A DNA stretch of 64,000 nt from Mastacembelus armatus (taxonomy: Eukaryota; Chordata; Actinopteri; Synbranchiformes; Mastacembelidae): assembly GCF_900324485.2 (NCBI RefSeq), contig NW_022872912.1:62001-126000 (forward strand). The letters are read 5' to 3'. The notes beneath the pieces are model-generated. The model was given only the letters and a program-made list of their open reading frames with translations, was not told where the DNA came from and did not search any database. Numbering within the stretch: the stretch's first letter is position 1; every line of letters begins with the position of its first letter. The position numbers were made by a program, and so were the translations under genes. This document shows, in pieces, positions 54,284 to 63,184 of this stretch.

Positions 54284-55896
54284 CAGTGGGTACGGAAAGT
54301 ATTCAGACCCCTTTAAATTTTTCACTCTTTGTGTCATTGCAGCCATTTGCCAAAATCAAAAAAGTTCATTTTATTTCTCATTAATGTACACTCAGCACCC
54401 CATCTTGACAGAAAAAACCAGAAATGTAGAAATTTTTGCAAATTTATTAAAAAAACTGAAATATCACATGGTCATAAGTATTCAGACCCTTTGCAGTGAC
54501 ACTCATATTTAACTCACATGCTGTCCATTTCTTCTGATCCTCCTTGAGATGGTTCTGCTCCTTCATTGGAGTCCAGCTGTGTTTAATTAAACTGATTGGA
54601 CTTGATTAGGAAAGGCACACACCTGTCTATAGAAGACCTTACAGCTCACAGTGCATGTCAGAGCAAATGAGAATCATGAGGTCAAAGGAACTGCCCAAGG
54701 AGCTCAGAGACAGAATTGTGGCACGGCCCAGATCTGGCCAAGGTTACAAAAGAATTTCTGCACTACTCAAGGTTCCTAAGAGCACAGTGGCCTCCATAAT
54801 CCTCAAATGGAAAAAGACCAGAACTCTTCCTAGACCTGGCCGTCCAGCCAAACTGAGCAATCGTGGGAGAAGAGCCTTAGTGAGAGAGGTAAAGAAGAAC
54901 CCAAAGATCACTGTGGCTGAGCTCAGAGATGCAGTAGGGAGATGGGAGAAAGTTCCACAAAGTCAACTATCACTGCAGCCCTCCACCAGTCGGTGCTTTA
55001 TGGCAGAGTGGCCCGACGGAAACCTCTCCTCAGTGCAAGACACATGAAAGCCCGCATAGAGTTTGCCAAGAAACACATGAAGGACTCCCAGACTATGAGA
55101 AATAAGATTCTCTGGTCTGATGAGACCAAGATTGAACTTTTTGGCGTTAATTCTAAGCGGTAGGTGTGGAGAAAACCAGGCACTGCTCATCCCCTGTCCA
55201 ATACAATCCCTACAGTGAAACATGGTGGTGGGAGCATCATGTTGTGGGGGTGTTTTTCAGCTGCAGGGACAGGACGACTGGTTGCAATTGAAGGAAAGAT
55301 GAATTCGGCCAAGTACAGAGATATCCTGGAAGAAAACCTCTTCCAGAGTGCTCAGGACCTCAGACTGGGTCGAAGGTTCACCTTTCAACAGGACAATGAC
55401 CCTAAGCACACAGCTAAAATAACAAAGCAGTGGCTTCGGAACAACTCTGTGACCGTTCTTGACTGGCCCAGCCAGCGCCCTGACCTAAACCCAATTGAGC
55501 ATATCTGGAGAGACCTGAAAATGGCTGTACACCAACTTTCACCATCCAACCTGACAGAACTGGAGAGGATCTGCAAGGAAGAATGGCAGAGGATCCCCAA
55601 ATCCAGGCGTGAAAAACTTGTTGCATCATTCCCAAGAAGACTCATGGCTGTACTAGCTCAAAAGGGTGCTTCTACTCAATACTGAGCACAGGGTCTGAAT
55701 ACTTATGACCATGTGATATTTCAGTTTTTTTAATAAATTTGCAAAAATTTCTACATTTCTGTTTTTTTCTGTCAAGATGGGGTGCTGAGTGTACATTAAT
55801 GAGAAATAAAATGAACTTTTTTGATTTTGGCAAATGGCTGCAATGACACAAAGAGTGAAAAATTTAAAGGGGTCTGAATACTTTCCGTACCCACTG
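54284..55896 (+). mobile_element. Tc1-type DNA transposon
   Basis: TA on each side (54282-54283, 55897-55898). Terminal inverted repeats begin CAGTGGGTACGGAAAGTATT and extend inward about 190 bases with TTTGATTTTGGCAAATGG-type matches. One damaged transposase lies between. It is inserted in the retrovirus fossil, so it is younger than it. Confidence 0.93.
54655..55685 (+). pseudogene. Tc1 transposase, one frameshift and one stop
   Basis: The N-terminal paired-like HTH domain (KELPKELRDRIVARPRSGQG, LLKVPKSTVASII) with the GRPAKLS hinge is followed by a DDE core: WSDETKIELFG (first Asp), FQQDNDPKHTAK (second Asp) and DLNPIEHIWRDLK (Glu). Near 54945 the frame changes at AVGRWEK / GESSTKSTITAALHQS. 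At about 55161 a TAG replaces a codon between NSKR and VWRKPGTAH. About 340 residues, otherwise full length. The catalytic residues are present, but the product is interrupted. Confidence 0.9.
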
Positions 55897-58025
55897 TACA
55901 AAAAACAGCACACATGGTCATGGGACACACACTACAGGTTCTCACAAATCACAGTGTAGTGGCATATGTAAATTCTCAGGTATTCAGCATGACTTCACTT
56001 AGACAGAGAAGGCTGAGCAAAGCATTAGAAGCACCTAATCTCACATTCACACATGAAGGGCTCAATATGGCAGACCACAAGGTTGCAGGGGAGCCACATT
56101 GTTGCCAGGATAAAGTCACAATAGATGCTAAAGTGAGATCAGATCTGCAGACTAATGCAATCCCAGGGGCAGAAACATGGTTCACAGATGGGTGTTGTTT
56201 TAAGCATGACACCAAAGGACTGCAGACAGGATATGCTGTAGTTAAGTGGACAGGACAAGACTTTGAGATAGTGGAAGAGGGAAAGTTGGAGGATAGGCCC
56301 TCAGCACAGAGAGCAGAGACAGTAGCTGTAATAGCAGCACTAAAGTTGGGAGCAGGAAAGAAAGTTAATATCTACACAGACTCCGCATATGCAGTGGGAG
56401 CAGCACAGGTAGACTTGGGACAATGGATCAGGACAGGGTTCCTCACCGTGGATCAAAAGCCTATAAAACATGAAGAAGAAATGAAGGAACTGGCGGAGGC
56501 ATTGAAGTTGCCGTGGGAAGTGGCTATCATAAAGTGCAGAGGACATGATCCCTCGGAAGGTCTCATGGAAAGGTCTCAAGGAAACAGAGTCACTGATGAA
56601 GCAGCAAAAAAGGTAGCAGGATACCAGGTCCGACTACAGATGGTTAAGTACTGAATCTGTTCTCATGGAGTTCCTATCACCCATAACTTTGGATCTGATT
56701 AAGCAAGCACAAAAGGGGGCCTCTCCCCAAGAGAAATCAGTATGGACACAAAGAGGAGCCACAGACACGGATGGGTTGTGGAGAAGTCCGGATGGCAGGT
56801 TGGTCCTGCCCCCAAGACTGAGGAAGAGTGTGCTGGAGGAAGCACATGGGCTTGGGCACGTCGGACACCGCCAAATGGACAGAAATTTGGCTCACTGGTG
56901 GCATCCATTCATGACAGATATGACAAAAAATTTTGTGAAAAGTTGTAAGCTATGCACAGAATATAACCCGAAGCCCACAGTGAAGCCTCATATGGGAGCA
57001 TTTCCCATTCAGGTAAGACCAGGACAAGAGGTGGTGGTTGACTTTACAGATATGGGTGAGAGAGTGCAAGGGTACAGGTACGTATTGGTGATAGTAGATG
57101 TCTTTACAGGTTGGCCGGAGGCTTGGCCTACAAAAAGAGAAGACAGCAAAACAGTCATTAAATGTCTCATCAACCATTACATCCCCAGACATGGCTACCC
57201 CGAGAAGGTTAGGTCAGATAATGGTACTCATTTTAAAAACAGTGACCTGCAGGAGGTGGAAAAGGCATTGGGGATAAAGCATGCATTCGGTACAGTGTAT
57301 CACCCACAGTCCCAAGGAAAGGTTGAGAGGATGAATCAAAAATTAAAAACCAAATTAGCTAAAATCTGTGCACAGACCAAATGGAACTGGGTAGATGCAC
57401 TCCGCATAGCCCTTATGGCAATTCGGAGTTCGCTGAATCAGGCCACAGGGTTCACTCCTTATGAGCTCTTAACAGGAAGACAATTCCCAGGCCCAAACTC
57501 AAGTACCAAGTTAGCAAAGCAGGTTGAACAGTCACACAAGTACCAACCATATTTTAATGAACTTAAAGCTTTGGTGTCAGCTTTTGCATTACAAGTGAAG
57601 GAGAACCAGGAGGGGGAGAAAGGAGCTGATCCACACATGGTGGAGTGGGTTCTGCTAAAGGTCATCAAACGGAAGTGGACAGAACCCCGGTGGACAGGCC
57701 CCTACCAAGTGGTGGAAAGAACATCCCACGCTGTCCGGCAGAATAATCCCTTGGACCAGGCTCTGGCTGGGGTAGTCTACCCCCAGACCAGCAACGTGCC
57801 TGATCCGGACGGGTCGGGCTGAAGAACAGAAGAAAGAAACGGAGGAAGCCTGCATCCCAGAAAAGAGACTCTTGAATCGCTTTGCACCCGTTTAATTACC
57901 ACTGCTGTAGAAGGTAAACAGGATGTTGAACAGATGATGCCCCTCCTCGCCACAGGCACTCTAGAGAAGGAAGAACATAAGTTCTTGCAAGAGTATGATC
58001 TCTAGAAGAGATCAAAAGGGGGAAT

Positions 58026-58437
58026 TGTGAGGGGTCAAAGATAAAAGATTGAATTATTGTAATCACTGGTGTAAAGACCATATATGGGAAGTGAAATATT
58101 ACTGAGCATATACTGGTGTAGAGACCATATATAGCAGGTGAAATATTATTGAGCATACACTGATGTAAAGGCCATATATGGGAACGAGCTGAGCAGCAAG
58201 AGTTACAGTTGAGAAGGGCGTAATCAGACTATATAACCAGTGTGTTTCCTTGTTTTCAGTTCTGTGGCTGCATGCATTAGAAATAGTGTTACAGAACTCC
58301 AGATATATCTGACTGCATTTGCTCATGTAATCTGTTTTGCTGTGGAAACAATAAAAGTATAGAATCTTCAATAGGCTACTGACAGATCTCTTCAAATAAA
58401 CCAACTCAGGGGGACAGGTGTAGTTCTTGTCCCAACA
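58026..58437 (+). repeat. 3' LTR of the retrovirus fossil
   Basis: A purine tract (AAAAGGGGGAAT) precedes TGTGAGGGG and the LTR ends CCCAACA. TATATAA near 58231, AATAAA near 58350 and 58395. U3 contains three tandem roughly 48-base units starting near 58060, 58108 and 58156 (ACTGGTGTAAAGACCATATA type), an enhancer-like arrangement. Confidence 0.8.
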
Positions 58438-58965
58438 ATAAGTAGTATATCAGACTAGCAACACTCATCCCTAGTAAACTGGCTGGGTAATGGCTCAGAC
58501 CTACTTCTAAGCTGTTTTATTCAGGACTGGGTGAAACCAGGAAAACACACATCTGGAAATCTTTATAAACATAAAGACTGGATTTTAGATGCTTCCAGAC
58601 TTGAACTAAAATTAGAAAGAACATTGTTTTTTTTTCTGCTTATGAGAAATGGGGTCTTTATAGCTCTCTGAAGTAGGATAATGGTACATTTCACAAAAAT
58701 GCTGCAGTGAAAAGTTTTCATGAGGTATATACTATACAAACAAGCCCGAAATTATCTGACAAATTCTGACTTAAAGTTACTTTTATTCACATGCCACTTT
58801 TTGATCAAATGTAAATTAAAAATGAGTAATAATATTTTCCACAATGATGCCTCTTGTACATCGTTGTATTTTCTTCTGGGAGACGCCTGTGTCATTTCTA
58901 ATCAAGAAAAAATTTGCGGGTTGAATAAAAGTAACTAAGTCAGAATTTGCCAGGGGTATGAATAA
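58438..58965. other. Intronic stretch after the retrovirus fossil
   Basis: No gene is seen. The segment CAGGCTTGACTGTATATAGT near 59.09 kb and TTGATTAGAAA-type sequences could be repeat edges but are not assignable. Confidence 0.3.
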
Positions 58966-58972
58966 TTTCACT

Positions 58973-59085
58973 GGCGACCTGTCCATAGTGTACCTGGACA
59001 GAAAGACAGCTGGGATAGGCTCCAGCAGATCCCCGTGACCCTAGTTCAGGAATGAGTGGGTATAGAAAATGGATGGATGGATGAA
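58973..59085 (-). repeat. Teleost interspersed repeat (CCCTGGACAGG family), antisense
   Basis: The reverse strand shows (CATC)n, GGGTCACGGGGATCTGCTGG and CCTATCCCAGCTGTC, with CCAGGTACACTATGGACAGG. Confidence 0.7.
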
Positions 59086-59385
59086 TAATTTCAGGCTTGA
59101 CTGTATATAGTATAAGACGTCCCATAAAGAAAATAACTTTTTTAATACTCAGGATTGAAATAAAGGTATATTTTAACATAAAGTATTTGTGTATTATTTA
59201 TTTATACTCTTTAGAAAGAGTAAATACTTTATTTTGTCTGTCTGTCCTGCTGTAAACTCATCTGAAAACAATGATTTGAAAGATAAACTTTAAAGAAAAA
59301 TATAGAAAACAATTACTCAAATAAACAAACACCTGTCAGACTGGCTTGAGCTCAGTTTTCTATCTATTAAGTCCTGAACACTGAC

Positions 59386-59763
59386 CTGCTGATCGCTGGG
59401 ACCAAAGGACGAGTCGGGTTCGTTGATCGGGTGTTCTGGTGTGATGAAATCTTGATCCTGGTTGTCCTCCTTTATTCCGTATTTGTATTCGTTAGGTTCG
59501 GTACAATCCGAATCCTGATCCTCCTCTTTAAATGCGCCTTTGTTGTGGTCCTGGTCGATAAAACCCGGGTCCTCGTTCTCCTCCTTCATAACAATTATGT
59601 AGTAGTTGTGGTCGATCAAATTCGGGTCCTGACTCTCCTCTTTAATTTCATGTTTGTAGTGGTCCTGGTAGACGAAACCTGGGTCCTGGTTCTCCTCTTT
59701 AATCTCGGTTTTGTAGTTGTTATCGCTGTTTCCATGCTCTGGTTCTGTTTTTGTCGCCGCCAT
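59386..59763 (-). CDS. Acidic first exon of the zinc-finger gene
   Basis: ATG at 59763 (AAAATGGCGGC context) opens MAATKTEPEHGNSDNNYK. The exon then carries four to five imperfect roughly 20-residue acidic repeats of the form YKxEIKEExQDPGFxxQDH, then NEPDSSFGPSDQQ, and ends at a CAG/GTCAGT donor (59386/59385) in phase 0. Fish C2H2 proteins often carry an acidic, repeat-rich N-terminal exon like this. The downstream finger exon at 46750 is on the same strand and in the same phase, so joining them with a 12.6 kb intron is the simplest model. This is an inference, since no transcript is available. Confidence 0.6.
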
Positions 59764-59794
59764 TTTGAGACTCAAACGTCACCAGAAGCTGAAG

Positions 59795-59804
59795 CCCCGC
59801 CCCC
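59795..59804 (-). promoter_or_regulatory. GC box upstream of the zinc-finger gene start
   Basis: CCCCGCCCCC about 35 bases before the ATG is a consensus Sp1-type GC box, in a locally GC-richer stretch without TATA. Confidence 0.45.
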
Positions 59805-59849
59805 TTAGTAACCGTTGCTAAGTGTCAGCAGTGTGTGACTGGGCCTCGA

Positions 59850-60925
59850 TGGGAGTGTTATCAGTGTTTGAGTCACTGTCACAATATCGTGGTGTGGAAA
59901 TCAATGATGTGTGACAATAGTAAAGTTTGTGTACATTATTTACATTTGTAGACGTGATATATATGCAAGAAAGTATTTATATTCACATTGGAGTATGAAC
60001 TGAATATTTCATTTGGAAACAAAGTGTATTTATGGAAGTGAGAGCTCCACTCTGTGATGAGTGCTTGTGTGACTGTGGCTGTATAGTGTTTTCAGACTTA
60101 AACTATGAGGACCACCATGTCCATGGTGTCACTGTAAAGCAAACACTGAGGATTCATTTGATGTGTTTCACTTCCTTCTAGATCCAACACAGATTAGTTG
60201 GTGAAGGGTTAAACAAATAATAAATCAGATGTTTAAAGGCTGTAAATAAGTCAATGTGTGGGCTGTTAGACTGACATTTACATCATATGTCCCTCAGCAT
60301 GTCTATAATGTCTGCACCAAATTTTACTCTGACACAAAGCAGTGAGTCCACAGAGCACAGCAGTAACCAACCCCCATCAGGAGGCTCTAGATGGTGGTTT
60401 GTCCCACAGATGGGACTCAGCACATTGAAATGGATGTAGCTAAATGTTACAAACTGCTTCTTGTGTCGATGCACTTCAGAAGGTGTCTCTGTGACATCAC
60501 TGCAGCCCATGACATCACTGCAGCCCATGACATCACATCCTAGAATGTTTAGACATTAAAGACATCAAAGGTTTCTCAGAGTTCTTAGAGTTTTGACTCT
60601 CTCTCACACACACACACACACAGACACACAGAAAATACACTCATTGGATGTACATTATAAAGTCATAACTACATGAAGTGGTACAGTAAATACAATAAGT
60701 TGATATTCACTTTGGATATGGATGTATCATTTGTTGGGCACAGCATACTAGACTGAAACATATCTAGAAGTATGTCTTTGAAAGTCAGGATGCAAGGCTG
60801 CTAAACTAGTATGCACATTTCCATCAGCAATATAACGGTTATACAGCACCTGTACAGCATGAGAGCCACTGGCTTATCAGCCTAGCATGTTATTTTAATG
60901 GTATGATACAAAATATTCGACTCAT
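59850..60925. other. Upstream flank, little recognised
   Basis: Noncoding as far as I can see. A short tandem repeat (CATGACATCACTGCAGCC, two and a half units) lies at about 60485-60535, and a (CA)n run at about 60604-60622. Confidence 0.45.
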
Positions 60926-60929
60926 CAGC

Positions 60930-61370
60930 TCATATATATTTGATAAATATTGTTAGTTGCTAATGAAAATAAGTGTTTTATCATTTTTTAAACAATGAAT
61001 GCCAAGCATCAATGATATTGGTGATAGCATTTAATATCTTATTTTAGATGCATTTATTCTTCCCTTGCATTATATAATTATTCACTATTTTCTATTACAT
61101 TTGATCCATTGATTATTAGTATATTATGTGTATGTAGTAATTGCTCTGATTTTGATTGAATCATTAATTGATGATATGGTTATAATGGATTAAGTCACTT
61201 GTTTAAATTGGTGGTGATTGGTCAGTTTGTCTTAAATAGTTATTCAGGTCATGGATGATGTATTAGAAATTCACTGAAATGCTCAAAGGGGAAATGTGGT
61301 GTAAAAATCCCACTCTGACATGATCTTCCTCACTTGATGTAGCTGGATGTCAGTAAGTGTGTGAATAAAA
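60930..61370. repeat. Right arm of the long inverted repeat flanking the zinc-finger gene
   Basis: Reverse-complement partner of 43368-43790. Best match is 61197-61367, with weaker match toward 60930. Confidence 0.7.
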
Positions 61371-61380
61371 CTCAAACTCA

Positions 61381-61426
61381 GACTCCTAATCCATTGTGCT
61401 CTGCATCATGGGTTGGAATCAGAATG
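61381..61426 (+). pseudogene. tRNA-Ser-type 3' fragment
   Basis: GACTCCTAATCCATTGTGCT and TGGGTTGGAATC match the CCU-anticodon Ser-type sequence at 41816-41896 in the opposite orientation, mirroring the inverted repeat layout. Confidence 0.5.
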
Positions 61427-61558
61427 CATGTGCACTGAGTAATGTGTTTGGGTAGTTTGAAGGAAGAACCAAAGAGGATGAGGAGCCCATCATGCTTAAC
61501 AAATTCAACACAACACATGTGCAGCACCATTAACTGACTGCCTTGCAACATCAAGGTG

Positions 61559-61629
61559 TAGTAGAGGATGGTATAGATCCATCAACTTTTGGGTTATGGG
61601 CCCAGCACGCTTCCGATGCGCCAGTCTAA
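61559..61629 (-). pseudogene. Initiator tRNA-Met pseudogene
   Basis: GGCGCATCGGAAGCGTGCTG and GGGCCCATAACCC are preserved, anticodon CAU included. The acceptor and T arm are mismatched. Confidence 0.6.
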
Positions 61630-61729
61630 TCTAGTTTGGTTTGCTGGGGTTTGAGGCAATAATTAGGAAGGTAAAAAAAAAGACTGTCTGGGAAGACTAC
61701 ACTAAATCCACTGGACTTGCAAAAAAAGG

Positions 61730-62090
61730 TGGATCCTAGCTAAATATCCTGGCAAACAATGCAATAAAATGAAAATGTTTATTTTGGCAAAATTAACTCA
61801 TCAAACCATCATGTGTGTTTCCTTTGGGAAAATACTGATGGATAGTCATTGAGGAGAAATGGAGTAAAAAACAGGAATTTATCACGTCATGAAGGAAAAG
61901 ATCCAGGACTCAGATTATATTGACAAGGACAAAGAAGAAGAAGAAGAAGGCGGAAGAGGACAGAGAGTTTATTGTCCTCAGTAAACTGATAGAACTGATG
62001 TTTCTGATGAAAAGTAGTTTGATTCCTTTGTATGTCCTGCACATGTAGTTGAATTAACAATAAATCTTTGAGTCTTTGAATGTTACAACA
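61730..62090. other. Noncoding stretch with an (AGA)n-type run
   Basis: A short GAAGAAGAAGAAG run lies near 61934-61950. No gene is recognised. Confidence 0.4.
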
Positions 62091-62640
62091 GGAAATACTT
62101 TCAACTATGATGTGGCATTTCTATCAGCACTGGCAATTCTAATAAGACATATTTAGGAAAGAGAGAGGGCTTTGTGCATAGTAACTGTAACATCACTAAG
62201 CAGAACAAGAAACAGTTTCACAGTTATGTCTAACTGTATTGTCTTTCACTGATATTCAAATCACAATGAGTTAAGGAGAAGCTCCTGAACTGAGAAAAGT
62301 TTTCACAGACTGAGAACAAAGAACTGGCAGTGGTGGGATTCAAACCCACACCTCAACTGAGACTGGAGCCTTAATCCAGCGCCTTGGACCGTTCAACCAC
62401 ACTACCACACAAATGTATGTTAAGCCCTGCTGAGCTCATGGTTTTATCAACAGTTTACCTCTAAAAGTTTACGTAGCAATAATGAAACCTGTCTTTAAAC
62501 ACAATGCATGTAATGAGCCGACAGAAAAATGACTGAAGGAATTTCACTGAATCCAACATGTGGACAATGGTTTTTACTGGACATGTCTCATCAGCAGCAA
62601 AGGGGAAGAATAGACTGGAAGTTTGTGACAGGTTGCAACA
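62090..62640. repeat. Inverted, diverged copy of the 27.6-28.08 kb tRNA-Leu block
   Basis: 62130-62410 and 62560-62640 are reverse complements of about 27.75-28.06 and 27.60-27.72 kb (for example CAGTTATGTCTAACTGTATT and GTCTCATCAGCAGCAAAGGG). About 110-150 bases between them do not match. Confidence 0.75.
62325..62406 (-). tRNA. tRNA-Leu(AAG)
   Basis: 82-base class II tRNA: acceptor GGTAGTG/CACTGCC, anticodon stem CTGGA/TCCAG with loop TTAAGGC giving AAG, long variable arm, T stem GTGGG/CCCAC with loop TTTGAAT, discriminator A. The D arm has G-to-A changes (GGTTGAACGGTCC). Likely functional. Confidence 0.78.
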
Positions 62641-63001
62641 ACAGCAGGTATGGTTTCTATCTGTCAAACTCTGGGTTATGGGTCCAGAGAGTCTTGGGAG
62701 TTTACCCTACATCCAGTGGACTTGAAAAGAGGACTGGATCACACTGTGCAGCTTGTTCTCTGGCAACATTTTTCAAAAATGTTACCTGAATCAGATGTGT
62801 TCAGCCAATCAGAAGGGAAGGGGGATGGAGCCCACTGGTGTAGTCCACCTCCTGGTCTCATTGGTGGTGGGGTGTTATGTCTGTGCTCTCTCTCCATTCA
62901 GCCAGCATCACCTCTATTCACTCCATTTTTATGAGAGCCCCATTGAAGAACTGGCCAGTTGCTCTTGGCTCTGCTCCACTGACTGACACAGACACAGTAT
63001 A

Positions 63002-63041
63002 AACCAATGCTCCAGGCTCCAGAGTGCCAGGAGCATTGGTT
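63002..63041. repeat. Perfect 12-bp hairpin
   Basis: AACCAATGCTCC and GGAGCATTGGTT are separated by 16 bases. Function unknown. Confidence 0.5.
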
Positions 63042-63114
63042 CAGACAGTTCCGGGTTCTTCTGAATCCACAAAACACCAGGGGATAAATTATCGATATAT
63101 AGGAGTACTGTGGG

Positions 63115-63184
63115 TGGGAAGTAGCTCCAGTGGTAGAGCGCTTGCTTAGCACATAAGAGATAGTGGGATCGATGCCCACATTCT
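63115..63184 (+). pseudogene. tRNA-Ala(AGC), 3' acceptor cut off by a LINE
   Basis: GTAGCTCCAGTGGTAGAGCG, the CTTGCTTAGCACATAAG anticodon arm and GTGGGATCGATGCCCAC T arm are well kept. After CACATTCT the sequence passes straight into LINE DNA, so the acceptor cannot close. Confidence 0.65.

Larger units (their letters stand above)
52150..57825 (+). pseudogene. pro-pol region of the retrovirus fossil
   Basis: Protease with LVDTGATYSTLTG (about 52.19 kb), RT with VPQGF and YVDDILIAS (about 53.58-53.69 kb), RNase H with FTDGCCF and IYTDSAYAV (about 56.2-56.4 kb), and integrase with [14 protein letters not shown] and [12 protein letters not shown] (about 57.0-57.3 kb). The Tc1 element splits it between RT and RNase H. 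Motif style is that of gammaretrovirus-like fish ERVs. Broken fossil. Confidence 0.85.
48600..58437 (+). mobile_element. Endogenous retrovirus fossil (class I, gamma/epsilon-like), broken
   Basis: Gag, protease, reverse transcriptase, RNase H and integrase regions are recognisable in order, followed by a 3' LTR. No matching 5' LTR and no recognisable env are present. About half a dozen or more breaks are visible, plus two nested DNA transposons (piggyBac type 49896-51179, Tc1 54284-55896). It lies in the putative intron of the zinc-finger gene, antisense to it. Moderately old, older than both nested elements. Confidence 0.88.

Noticed and set aside
55385-55928. Minus-strand frames in the Tc1 element
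   Set aside because: Antisense of the transposase and its terminal repeats.
60283-60528. 81-codon minus-strand frame upstream of the zinc-finger gene
   Set aside because: Starts in a short tandem repeat (MGCSDVMGCSDV) and shows no known domain or splice signals.
62651-62700. Another initiator tRNA-Met copy
   Set aside because: Only a weak match around CTCTGGGTTATGGGTCCAG; too short and degenerate to list.
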